64,000 bases of DNA. It comes from Mycolicibacterium setense. Its GTDB lineage: Bacteria > Actinomycetota > Actinomycetes > Mycobacteriales > Mycobacteriaceae. The notes under the pieces were generated by a model. That model was not told the origin of the DNA and made no database searches. It saw only the letters and a list, made by a program, of their open reading frames with translations. Location: the NCBI RefSeq assembly GCF_000805385.1, contig NZ_JTJW01000010.1, positions 310,001 through 374,000 of the forward strand. Reading direction: 5' to 3'. How positions within the stretch are numbered: position 1 is the stretch's first letter; each line of letters opens with the position of its first letter. Shown here in pieces: positions 34,469 to 41,917 of the stretch. The position numbers were made by a program, and so were the translations under genes.

Positions 34469-35836
34469 ATGACAAGCTCAGAACTCAAGGAAGTGCAACG
34501 CGTTTCGGGTGGTGAAGGCGAGGAACACGGCCACCTCGAAGAATTCCGCACCGATCCGATCGGGCTGATGCAGCGCATCCGTGACGAGTGTGGCGATGTC
34601 GGTTGGTTCCAGCTCGCCGACAAGCAGGTGCTTCTGCTGAGCGGAGCACAGGCCAACGAATTTTTCTTCCGCTCCAGCGACAGCGAGCTCAACCAGGCCG
34701 AGGCCTACCCGTTCATGACCCCGATCTTCGGCGAAGGTGTGGTGTTCGACGCCGACCCGGAGCGACGGGCCGAGATGCTGCACAACACCGCCCTGCGCGG
34801 TGAGCAGATGAAGGGCCACGCGGCCACCATCGAGAACGAGGTCAAGAAGATCATCGCCGATTGGGGCGACGAGGGCGAGATCGAGCTGCTCGATTTCTTC
34901 TCCGAGTTGACGATCTACACCTCGACGGCCTGCCTGATCGGGCTGAAGTTCCGCGAGCAGCTCGACCGCCGGTTCGCCGAGTACTACCACCAGTTGGAGC
35001 GCGGCACCGACCCGCTGTGCTACGTCGATCCCTACCTGGACATCGAGAGCTTCCGCATCCGTGACGAGTCGCGAGTCAAACTCGTTGCGCTGGTGCAGGA
35101 AATCATGAACGGTCGGATCGCCAACCCGCCGAAGGGCAAAGAGGATCGCGATCTGCTCGACGTGCTGGTGTCCATCAAGGATGAGGAAGGCAATCACCGG
35201 TTTTCTGCCAACGAGGTCACCGGCATGTTCATCTCGCTGATGTTCGCCGGGCACCACACCAGCTCGGGTACCTCGTCGTGGACTCTCATCGAACTGCTGC
35301 GCAACCCCGACGTATACGCACAGGTGCAGCAAGAGCTCGACGAGCTCTACGCCGACGGCCAGGAGGTGAGTTTCCATGCGCTGCGCCAGATCCCGAAGCT
35401 GGACAACTCGCTCAAGGAAACTCTCCGCCTGCATCCGCCGCTGATCATCCTGATGCGGGTGGCCCAGGACGAGTTCGAGGTTGCCGGTCACCCGATCCAC
35501 AAGGGCCAGATGGTGGCGGCCTCGCCGGCAATCTCCAACCGGATCCCGGAGGACTTCCCCGACCCCGACGCCTTCGATCCCGCCCGCTACGAGAAGCCGC
35601 GACAGGAAGACCTGATCAACCGATGGACCTGGATCCCGTTCGGGGCGGGCAAGCACCGTTGCGTGGGTGCCGCGTTCGCCCAGATGCAGATCAAGGCGAT
35701 CTTCTCGGTCCTGTTGCGCGAGTACGAGTTCGAGATGGCGCAGCCGTCGGAGAGCTACCAGAACGACCACTCCAAGATGGTCGTGCAGCTGGCCCAGCCG
35801 GCCAAGGTCCGCTACCGCAGGCGTGTTAAGGCCTGA
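34469..35836 (+). CDS. cyp51: sterol 14-alpha-demethylase CYP51
   Basis: 455 residues. Heme Cys398 in FGAGKHRCVGAAFAQMQI; I-helix MFAGHHTSSGTSSW, where the His-Thr pair is the CYP51 signature instead of the usual acid-alcohol; ExxR in LKETLRLHPP. It removes the 14-alpha methyl group of lanosterol-type sterols; the role in mycobacteria, which lack sterol synthesis, is unsettled. ATG at 34469, eight bases after the SDR stop. The ferredoxin gene follows after one base. Confidence 0.97.
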   Translation: MTSSELKEVQRVSGGEGEEHGHLEEFRTDPIGLMQRIRDECGDVGWFQLADKQVLLLSGAQANEFFFRSSDSELNQAEAYPFMTPIFGEGVVFDADPERRAEMLHNTALRGEQMKGHAATIENEVKKIIADWGDEGEIELLDFFSELTIYTSTACLIGLKFREQLDRRFAEYYHQLERGTDPLCYVDPYLDIESFRIRDESRVKLVALVQEIMNGRIANPPKGKEDRDLLDVLVSIKDEEGNHRFSANEVTGMFISLMFAGHHTSSGTSSWTLIELLRNPDVYAQVQQELDELYADGQEVSFHALRQIPKLDNSLKETLRLHPPLIILMRVAQDEFEVAGHPIHKGQMVAASPAISNRIPEDFPDPDAFDPARYEKPRQEDLINRWTWIPFGAGKHRCVGAAFAQMQIKAIFSVLLREYEFEMAQPSESYQNDHSKMVVQLAQPAKVRYRRRVKA

Positions 35837-35837
35837 A

Positions 35838-36047
35838 ATGGGCTGCTACCGCGTTGAGGTCGACGAGGATCTGTGCCAGGGCCACGCCATGTGCGAGCTC
35901 GAAGCACCGGACGTGTTCCGGGTGCCCAAACGCGGCGTCGTCGAGATCCTCGATCACGAACCACCCGACGACATGCGCGCGGCCGTCGAGATGGCTGTCG
36001 AAATGTGTCCTACCCAAGCACTATCCGTAAAAGAGAAGGAAGGCTGA
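35838..36047 (+). CDS. ferredoxin of the CYP51 operon, 3Fe-4S type
   Basis: 69 residues. Cluster ligands Cys13, Cys19 and Cys57 (LCQGHAMC and MCPTQAL). The position that would supply a fourth ligand is His16, giving the CxxHxxC...CP pattern of mycobacterial P450-linked ferredoxins, typically 3Fe-4S. The M. tuberculosis orthologue Rv0763c supports CYP51 activity. ATG starts two bases after the cyp51 stop. Confidence 0.94.
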   Translation: MGCYRVEVDEDLCQGHAMCELEAPDVFRVPKRGVVEILDHEPPDDMRAAVEMAVEMCPTQALSVKEKEG

Positions 36048-36049
36048 CA

Positions 36050-36604
36050 ATGGCGTCATTCGAGCGTGCCAAGCTGGAGGACTGGGTCGAGCGTTGGCTT
36101 CAGGTCAACCGCGACGCCGAGAAGGCCGGCGATTGGAAACCGTTGGCGGACTTCTACACCGACGACGCAACCTACGGCTGGAACATCGGCCCCAAGGAAG
36201 ACGTCATGTGCGTCGGGATCGACGAGATCCGCGAGATCGCGTTAGGCCTGGAGATGGCGGGACTGGACAACTGGACCTACCCCTACCAACGCACCCTCAT
36301 CGACGACAAGCAGGGCGAGATCGTCGGTTTCTGGAAGCAGATCGCCACCGACGGCGACGGCAATCAGGAGGAGATCTACGGCATCGGCGGCAGCTGGTTC
36401 CGGCTGGCCGACGTTGACGGCGAACCCAAGATCGAGTGGCAGCGTGACTTCTTCGACTTTGGCCACGTGCAGAAGCTGTATCTGAAGCTCATGGAGAACG
36501 GCAAACTCTCCGAGGGCATGCAGAAGCGCATCGAGCGGTCGCTGGCCGGGGAGAAGCTGCCCGGCTACTACCCGCTCGGTGAGGCTCCCGTCAAAATCTG
36601 GTAG
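36050..36604 (+). CDS. NTF2/SnoaL-like protein (Rv0762c-like)
   Basis: 184 residues. The pattern WVERWLQVNRDAEKAGDWKP, then LADFYTDDATYGWNIGP and GGSWFRLADVDGEPKIEWQR, fits the NTF2-like fold of polyketide cyclases and ketosteroid isomerase relatives. Preceded by AAGGAAGG and two bases after the ferredoxin stop, so tightly in the cyp51 operon. Enzymatic role unknown; a steroid-type ligand would fit the context. Confidence 0.87.
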   Translation: MASFERAKLEDWVERWLQVNRDAEKAGDWKPLADFYTDDATYGWNIGPKEDVMCVGIDEIREIALGLEMAGLDNWTYPYQRTLIDDKQGEIVGFWKQIATDGDGNQEEIYGIGGSWFRLADVDGEPKIEWQRDFFDFGHVQKLYLKLMENGKLSEGMQKRIERSLAGEKLPGYYPLGEAPVKIW

Positions 36605-36653
36605 TTCCCGGCCAAGCAGTTGCTTGGGGGTGGGTGTGACCCACGCAACTAAT

Positions 36654-36682
36654 GGCTCTAGTCTGTGGTCAACGGCTCTAGT
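36654..36682 (+). promoter_or_regulatory. direct repeats upstream of adhB
   Basis: GGCTCTAGT occurs at 36654-36662 and 36674-36682, exactly 20 bp apart (two helical turns), in the 92-bp gap before adhB. Paired direct repeats on one DNA face suggest a regulator site, or a local duplication. Confidence 0.4.
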
Positions 36683-36696
36683 GGAAGGCACACGCG

Positions 36697-37830
36697 ATGA
36701 AGACCAAAGGCGCTCTCATCTGGGAGTTCAACCAACCGTGGTCGATCGAGGAGATCGAGATCGGTGACCCCGTCAAGGACGAGGTCAAAATCCAGATGGA
36801 AGCCTCGGGCATGTGCCATTCCGACCACCACCTGGTGACCGGTGACATCCCGATGGCAGGTTTCCCGGTGCTCGGCGGCCACGAAGGCGCCGGCATCGTG
36901 ACCGAGGTCGGCCCGGGCGTCGACCACATCCAGCCCGGCGATCACGTCGTGCTGTCGTTCATCCCGTCCTGTGGTGAATGTCCGGCCTGCCAGGAAGGTC
37001 TGCGCAACCTGTGCGACCTCGGCGCACTGCTGCTGAGCGGGACGGCCGTCTCCGACGGCACCAACCGCATCCACGCGGTCAAGAACGGTCAGCCCGTCAT
37101 CCCGATGACCCTGCTCGGCACGTTCAGCCCGTACATGGTGGTGCACAAGAGCTCGGTCGTGAAGATCGATCCGTCCATCCCGTTCGAGGTGGCCTGCCTC
37201 GTGGGTTGCGGTGTCACCACCGGTTACGGCTCCGCCGTCCGTAGCGGCGATGTCCGCCCCGGCGACGACGTCGTGATCGTCGGCGTCGGCGGTGTCGGCA
37301 CCGGCGCGCTGCAGGGCGCGCTGGCCGCCGGTGCGCGCAACGTGTTCGCCGTGGATCCCGTTGAGTTCAAACGGGACAACGCGCTCAAGTTCGGTGCCAC
37401 CCACGCTTACCCGGACATCTTCTCCGCCATGGCCGGCGTCGCCGAAGTCACCCAGGGCCGGATGGCGCACAAGACGATCGTCACCGTCGGTGAGCTCAAG
37501 GGCGAGGACATCGACCACTACATGAACATCACCGCCAAGGGCGGCACCGTGGTCGCCACCGCGGTCGCCAACATGGCCGAAAGCGACGTCAAGCTCAACC
37601 TGTCGATGCTGACGCTGCTGCAGAAGCGCCTGCAGGGCACCATCTTCGGCGGCGGCAATCCGCACCACGACATCCCGCAGCTGCTGAGCATGTACAAGGC
37701 CGGCCGGCTGAACCTCGATGACATGGTCACCCGGCAGTACAAGCTCGAGCAGATCAACGACGGCTACGCCGACATGCTCGAGGGCCGCAACATCCGCGGC
37801 GTCATCCGCTACACGGACGCTGATCGCTAG
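36697..37830 (+). CDS. adhB: zinc-dependent alcohol dehydrogenase AdhB
   Basis: 377 residues, MDR family class III-like. Catalytic zinc ligands Cys40 and His62-Glu63 region (GHEGAG); structural zinc cysteines 92, 95, 98 and 106 (SCGECPACQEGLRNLC); nucleotide-binding VIVGVGGVGTGALQGA. Orthologue of Rv0761c. It oxidises alcohols with NAD or mycofactocin-type redox chemistry in related enzymes; natural substrate unknown. The 92-bp gap upstream suggests its own promoter within the cyp51 cluster. Confidence 0.94.
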   Translation: MKTKGALIWEFNQPWSIEEIEIGDPVKDEVKIQMEASGMCHSDHHLVTGDIPMAGFPVLGGHEGAGIVTEVGPGVDHIQPGDHVVLSFIPSCGECPACQEGLRNLCDLGALLLSGTAVSDGTNRIHAVKNGQPVIPMTLLGTFSPYMVVHKSSVVKIDPSIPFEVACLVGCGVTTGYGSAVRSGDVRPGDDVVIVGVGGVGTGALQGALAAGARNVFAVDPVEFKRDNALKFGATHAYPDIFSAMAGVAEVTQGRMAHKTIVTVGELKGEDIDHYMNITAKGGTVVATAVANMAESDVKLNLSMLTLLQKRLQGTIFGGGNPHHDIPQLLSMYKAGRLNLDDMVTRQYKLEQINDGYADMLEGRNIRGVIRYTDADR

Positions 37831-37841
37831 CCATTTGCCCG

Positions 37842-37898
37842 CGAAACGGCATTCCAGCAGAAAAAGATCGAGTGCCCCCCTGCTGGAATGCCGTTTCG
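37842..37898. repeat. perfect 19-bp inverted repeat, 19-nt loop
   Basis: Left arm CGAAACGGCATTCCAGCAG (37842-37860) is exactly complementary to 37880-37898. It lies between adhB and the ketosteroid-isomerase-like gene and ends 12 bp before that gene's GGAGGA ribosome-binding site. No T-run follows. A terminator/attenuator or a dispersed extragenic palindrome are the main options. Confidence 0.88.
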
Positions 37899-37917
37899 GC
37901 ATTTACGGAGGAATTTC

Positions 37918-38355
37918 GTGACCGAAACACAAACCGAGACACCCGTAGTCCTCGCCTCACGGTCGTCGTGGAGGTGCGTGCAATCCGGCGACCGCGAGGG
38001 CTGGCTGGCGCTCATGGCCGAGGACGTCGTGGTCGAGGACCCGATCGGTGAGGCCGTCACCAACCCCGACGGCACGGGCGTGCGCGGCAAGGAAGCCCTT
38101 GGCGCGTTCTACGACGCCAACATCGGGCCCAACGAGCTGACCGTCACCTGCGAGGAGACGTTCCCGTCCAGCTCGCCCAGCGAGATCGCCTACATTCTGG
38201 TGCTGCGCACCAAGTTTCCCAACGGGTTCACCGCCACCGTGCGCGGTGTCTTCACGTACAAGGTGAACGACGCAGGGCTGATCACCAACCTGCGCGGGTA
38301 CTGGAACATGGACGCCATGGAGTTCGCAGACGCGTCAGAAGAAGGCAAGAACTGA
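37918..38355 (+). CDS. ketosteroid-isomerase-like NTF2 protein (Rv0760c-like)
   Basis: 145 residues from GTG at 37918 with a strong GGAGGAA site. The NTF2-like fold is suggested by SGDREGWLALMAEDVVVEDP and the C-terminal GVFTYKVNDAGLITNLRGYW. M. tuberculosis Rv0760c, at the matching locus, has the ketosteroid-isomerase fold and binds steroids. Its Asp residues around EDVVVEDPIG may line the pocket. Stop overlaps the putative CTG start of the next SDR. Confidence 0.9.
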   Translation: MTETQTETPVVLASRSSWRCVQSGDREGWLALMAEDVVVEDPIGEAVTNPDGTGVRGKEALGAFYDANIGPNELTVTCEETFPSSSPSEIAYILVLRTKFPNGFTATVRGVFTYKVNDAGLITNLRGYWNMDAMEFADASEEGKN

Positions 38356-39221
38356 CCGGCGGAACGCTCGCCGGCCGCGGTGCGATCGTGGTCGGCGGCA
38401 CCCGTGGCATCGGCTTGGCGGTCGCCGAACTACTGGCCGCTCAAGGCGCCGGAGTCGTGGTCAACGGCCGTGACTCCTCGGCAGTCACAGCCGCCGCCGA
38501 AGCCATTTCCGGTGTGGCCCATGCTGGTTCACCCGCCGACCCGGCGGTGGCCGACGCGCTCGTCGACACCTGTGTGGCCGAGTTCGGCCGCATCGACATC
38601 CTGGTCAACTGTGCCGGTACCGCCGAGCCGGCCGGGTCCTCGATCCTGAATGTGTCCAGTACCGAATTTCACGATCTGCTCGACGCCCACCTGGGCACGG
38701 TGTTCGAGACCTGCCGCGCCGCGGCGCCGAAGATGGTGGCCCAGGGCGGTGGCGCCATCGTCAACACCAGCTCGTTCGCCTTCCTCGGCGACTACGGCGG
38801 CAGCGGCTATCCGGCGGGCAAGGGTGCGGTCAACGGGCTGACCCTGGCCATCGCCGCCGAACTCAAGGAACACGGGGTACGGGCCAACGTGGTGTGCCCG
38901 GGCGCCCGCACCCGCCTGTCCACCGGATCGGACTACGAACAGCACATCGCCGACCTGAATCGGCGTGGTCTGCTCGACGACGTCAGCATGCAGGGTGCTC
39001 TCGACGCCGCACCGCCGGAGTATGTCGCCCCGACGTACGGCTACCTGGTCAGCGACCAGGCCAAAGACGTGACGGGCCGCATCTTCATCGCCGCGGGCGG
39101 GTTCATCGGCGAATTCGCCCGGCCCTCAACCGGTTTCATCGGCTACCGGGACCACCACAGTGCGCCGCCGTGGTCGGTCGACGAACTGCACGGACTGATC
39201 TCCGGAGCATCGGGGACGTAA
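38352..39221 (+). CDS. short-chain dehydrogenase/reductase, probable CTG start
   Basis: 289 residues if translation begins at CTG 38352. The cofactor motif GAIVVGGTRGIGLAVAELLA is complete only with this start; the first ATG/GTG/TTG-type start in frame (GTG 38388) would remove the first beta strand of the Rossmann fold. CTG overlaps the upstream TGA as CTGA, just like the ATGA junctions nearby, with AGAAGG 6 nt before. Downstream: NCAG-type motif, catalytic Ser in VNTSSFAFLG, YxxxK in YPAGKGAV. Substrate unknown; a steroid-type substrate would fit the cluster. Confidence 0.85.
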   Translation: MTGGTLAGRGAIVVGGTRGIGLAVAELLAAQGAGVVVNGRDSSAVTAAAEAISGVAHAGSPADPAVADALVDTCVAEFGRIDILVNCAGTAEPAGSSILNVSSTEFHDLLDAHLGTVFETCRAAAPKMVAQGGGAIVNTSSFAFLGDYGGSGYPAGKGAVNGLTLAIAAELKEHGVRANVVCPGARTRLSTGSDYEQHIADLNRRGLLDDVSMQGALDAAPPEYVAPTYGYLVSDQAKDVTGRIFIAAGGFIGEFARPSTGFIGYRDHHSAPPWSVDELHGLISGASGT

Positions 39222-39261
39222 GGCGTAGGGCCGGATCGCGGGCTCACTATGCTTGGCGACC

Positions 39262-39678
39262 ATGGCGTCCGTCTTCACGAAGATCATCAACGGAGAACTG
39301 CCCGGGCGATTCGTCTACCAGGATGATGACATCGTCGCGTTCCTCACCATCGCACCGATGACGCAGGGTCACACGCTGGTGGTGCCCCGGGCCGAGATCG
39401 ACAATTGGCAGGACGTCGAACGTGCCGTGTTCGGCCGGGTGATGGAGGTGTCACAGCTGATCGGCAAGGCTGTGTGCCAGGCGTTCGGTGCGCAACGTGC
39501 CGGGGTGATCATCGCCGGCCTTGAGGTGCCGCACCTGCATGTGCACGTTTTCCCGGCCTACAACCTGGCCGATTTCGGCTTCGCCCACGTCGACAACAAC
39601 CCATCGCCCGAATCCCTCGACGAGGCGCAGGCCAAGATCAAAGCCGCGCTGGCAGATCTGCAATCCGCGGCAAGCTGA
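39262..39678 (+). CDS. HIT-family nucleotide hydrolase/transferase (Rv0759c-like)
   Basis: 138 residues. Histidine triad VPHLHVHVFPA and the N-terminal MASVFTKIINGELPGRFVYQ are characteristic of HINT-like proteins that cleave AMP-lysine or related nucleotide conjugates. ATG at 39262 matches the M. tuberculosis start; an ATG three codons upstream is possible. TATGCT at 39248-39253 sits eight bases before the ATG, so a leaderless transcript is possible. Its 3' end overlaps the phoR 3' end by 41 bp on the opposite strand. Confidence 0.93.
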   Translation: MASVFTKIINGELPGRFVYQDDDIVAFLTIAPMTQGHTLVVPRAEIDNWQDVERAVFGRVMEVSQLIGKAVCQAFGAQRAGVIIAGLEVPHLHVHVFPAYNLADFGFAHVDNNPSPESLDEAQAKIKAALADLQSAAS

Positions 39679-41071
39679 CGGTGAACCGGCAGCCCTGACC
39701 GGGCGCCGTGGTGACCTTGACGGTGCCGCCGTGAGCCAGCACGAGCGAATGCACGATCGACAGTCCCAGGCCGGTGCCGCCGCTGGCCCGGGTGCGTGAG
39801 GTATCGGCGCGGTAGAACCGTTCGAATACCCGCCGCGCGTCGTCCCCGTTCATTCCGGGACCCTCGTCGCACACCTCGATGATGGCGTCGTCGCCTTCGG
39901 TGCCGACGCGCACCGTGATCCCGGCGGTTTCCGGGGTGTGCTGCACCGCGTTGGCGACCAGGTTGCTCAGCACCTGACGCAGCCGGGCCTCGTCGCCGAG
40001 CACCTCCGGGGTTCCGGGGCCGTCGAACACCTCCATGCGCACGCGACGTTTCGGAGCGATCGACTGCGTGTCGTGCACGGCATCGGTGGCCAGCGTCAGC
40101 AGGTCGACGCGATTCTGATCGAGTGGGCGCTGCGCGTCGAGGCGGGCCAGCAGGAGCAGATCCTCGACCAGCAGGCCCATCCGCCGGGATTCGCTCTCGA
40201 TCCGGCCCATGATCATCTCGACATCGCGGGCAGCGCCCTGGCGGTACAACTCGGCGAAGCCGCGGATCGTCGTCAGCGGGGTCCGTAACTCGTGGCTGGC
40301 ATCGGTGATGAAGCGGCGCATCCGGTCCTCAGAGGTCCGTGCCTGCTCGGCCGAGGCGTCCGAGGACGCCACCGCCCGCTGAATCTGCGCCAGCATGCCG
40401 TTGAGCGCCGAGGACAGCCGTCCCACCTCGGTACGCGGATCACGTTCGGGGACACGACGATCCAACTGTCCGGCCGCGATGGCAGCGGCGGTGCGTTCCA
40501 CCTCGACGAGCGGACGCAGGCTGCGGTGCACGACGGCGTAGCCGACGATACCGAGGACCACCAGCACAACCGTGCCGATGCCCACCTGCGACCAGATCAA
40601 CGCGCGCACCGACGACTGGACGTCGGACAGATCGATCGCGACCGTCGTGAGCTCGCCATTCGGGCCCTGCACGGTCATGGCCCGCCACTGCACATTCGAC
40701 GCGCCGACGGACTCGACGGTCACCGGCGCCGGGCCGACGTCGTTGTCGTCCGGTAGCTCCGGTTCCGCCTCGCGGTCGTTGATCGCGATCCAGGTTCTGC
40801 CGTCCTGATCGACGCCGCGAACATAGAAGTTCGACGGCGGCCGAGTCGGGTTCGGCCCTTCCAGGGGCGTCGAGGCCAGTTGACGGGGCTCCTGGGCCCA
40901 GCTTCCCGCCGCGTCGAGCAGCGTCTGATCGATGCGGCTGATCTCGGTGTGCCGCATGATCGAGGTCACCGCGACGCCGGAGGCCAACAGGCCACACGCC
41001 ACCAGAACCAACGCGACGGCCACCAAACTGACCCGCAACGGCACACCGCGCCGCTCCACCCGGTCAAACAC
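39638..41071 (-). CDS. phoR: sensor histidine kinase PhoR
   Basis: 477 residues from GTG at 41071. N-terminal membrane helix (about 14-37), extracytoplasmic sensor of about 125 residues, second helix (about 160-183, VGIGTVVLVVLGIVGYAVV), HAMP, then DHp with the phosphorylated His in ITDASHELRTPLTTIRGF, and an ATPase domain (N box NLVANAVQHTP, G1 CDEGPGM, G2 GGTGLGLSIV). Partner of PhoP 30 bp upstream. In M. tuberculosis PhoPR senses acid/redox-linked cues and controls envelope lipids and ESX-1 secretion. Confidence 0.96.
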   Translation of the reverse strand: MFDRVERRGVPLRVSLVAVALVLVACGLLASGVAVTSIMRHTEISRIDQTLLDAAGSWAQEPRQLASTPLEGPNPTRPPSNFYVRGVDQDGRTWIAINDREAEPELPDDNDVGPAPVTVESVGASNVQWRAMTVQGPNGELTTVAIDLSDVQSSVRALIWSQVGIGTVVLVVLGIVGYAVVHRSLRPLVEVERTAAAIAAGQLDRRVPERDPRTEVGRLSSALNGMLAQIQRAVASSDASAEQARTSEDRMRRFITDASHELRTPLTTIRGFAELYRQGAARDVEMIMGRIESESRRMGLLVEDLLLLARLDAQRPLDQNRVDLLTLATDAVHDTQSIAPKRRVRMEVFDGPGTPEVLGDEARLRQVLSNLVANAVQHTPETAGITVRVGTEGDDAIIEVCDEGPGMNGDDARRVFERFYRADTSRTRASGGTGLGLSIVHSLVLAHGGTVKVTTAPGQGCRFTVSLPRIADLPARL

Positions 41072-41101
41072 CTCAAAAGTATGCCGCCGACGGGCCGGCC
41101 G

Positions 41102-41815
41102 TCAGCGCGGCTCGCGCAAAACGTAGCCGACACCGCGCAGGGTGTGCAGCAGGCGCTTTTCGCCGGTGTCGATCTTGCGGCGCAGGTAGGACACGTAGGA
41201 CTCGACGACGTTGACGTCACCGCCGAAGTCGTAGCGCCAGACGTGATCGAGGATCTTGGGCTTCGAGAGCACGGTGCCCGCGTTGATGATGAAGTAGCGC
41301 AGCAGGGTGAACTCGGTCGGGGACAGCGATACCGGCTCGCCGGCCTTCCACACCTCGTGCGTGTCCTCGTCGAGCTCGATGTCGGCGAACGACAGTTTGG
41401 CGCTGCGGGGTTCCTCGACGCCACGCCCGGACCGGCGCAGGATGACCCGCAGCCTGGCCACGACCTCTTCGAGGCTGAACGGCTTGGTCACGTAGTCGTC
41501 CCCGCCCAGGGTCAGGCCGGCGATCTTGTCCTGCAGGCTGTCGCGGGCGGTGAGGAACAACGCGGGTGCGTCGATGCCGTCGGCACGCAGCCGGCGCAGC
41601 AGGCCGAAGCCGTCCATACCGGGCATCATCACGTCGAGAATCACCGCGTCGGGGCGGACTTCCCTGGCCTTGTCCAGCGCAGCGGCACCATTGGACGCGG
41701 TGTAGACCTCGAAACCCTGGAACTTCAAGCTGACGGACAGCAGCTCCACGATGTTGGCCTCGTCGTCGACGACGAGGATCCGGGCTTCCGGGACGCTCTC
41801 AGGTACTGCAGGCAT
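41102..41815 (-). CDS. phoP: response regulator PhoP
   Basis: 237 residues from the ATG at 41815 (AGGGA six bases upstream); an in-frame ATG at 41860 adds 15 residues. OmpR/PhoB family: receiver with acidic pocket VVDDEANIVELLSVSLKFQG, phospho-Asp in DAVILDVMMPGMDG, Lys in DDYVTKPFSLEE; C-terminal winged helix ending in RLLHTLRGVGYVLREPR, nearly identical to M. tuberculosis PhoP. A PhoP-box-like repeat ends four bases before the 41860 ATG, which argues for the downstream start, or for a repeat inside the 5' leader. phoR follows. Confidence 0.95.
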   Translation of the reverse strand: MPAVPESVPEARILVVDDEANIVELLSVSLKFQGFEVYTASNGAAALDKAREVRPDAVILDVMMPGMDGFGLLRRLRADGIDAPALFLTARDSLQDKIAGLTLGGDDYVTKPFSLEEVVARLRVILRRSGRGVEEPRSAKLSFADIELDEDTHEVWKAGEPVSLSPTEFTLLRYFIINAGTVLSKPKILDHVWRYDFGGDVNVVESYVSYLRRKIDTGEKRLLHTLRGVGYVLREPR

Positions 41816-41864
41816 GGCCATTCCCTGATGTTGATGGTGCCTGTTGAACTCATCCTGCATGCAC

Positions 41865-41894
41865 GCTGTGCACTTCCTGTGAGTTTAGCTGTGA
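41865..41894 (-). promoter_or_regulatory. PhoP-box-like repeats upstream of phoP
   Basis: On the minus strand the 7-mers TCACAGC, TCACAGG and GCACAGC follow each other with 5- and 4-nt spacers. The known M. tuberculosis PhoP site is a direct repeat of TCACAGC with a 4-nt spacer, so this is a likely autoregulatory site; it also lies between phoP and the divergent decapeptide-repeat gene. Confidence 0.65.
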
Positions 41895-41904
41895 TGCGGG
41901 TAAC

Positions 41905-41910
41905 TACACT
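41905..41910 (+). promoter_or_regulatory. -10 element of the decapeptide-repeat gene
   Basis: TACACT fits the TANNNT consensus and ends seven bases before the ATG at 41918, so transcription should start at or next to the start codon (leaderless). The adjacent PhoP-like repeats at 41865-41894 could affect this promoter too. Confidence 0.5.
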
Positions 41911-41917
41911 GACGCCC

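Noticed and set aside
36605..36696. PhoP-like site before adhB
   Set aside because: GGGTGTGACCC is a short inverted repeat but there is no TCACAGC pair at 11-bp spacing.
37842..37898. Inverted repeat considered as a rho-independent terminator
   Set aside because: No T-run follows and the loop is 19 nt; kept as a repeat with open function.
38388..39221. GTG start at 38388 for the SDR
   Set aside because: It cuts off the first beta strand of the cofactor domain; the CTG at 38352 gives a full domain, a ribosome-binding site and a stop-start overlap.
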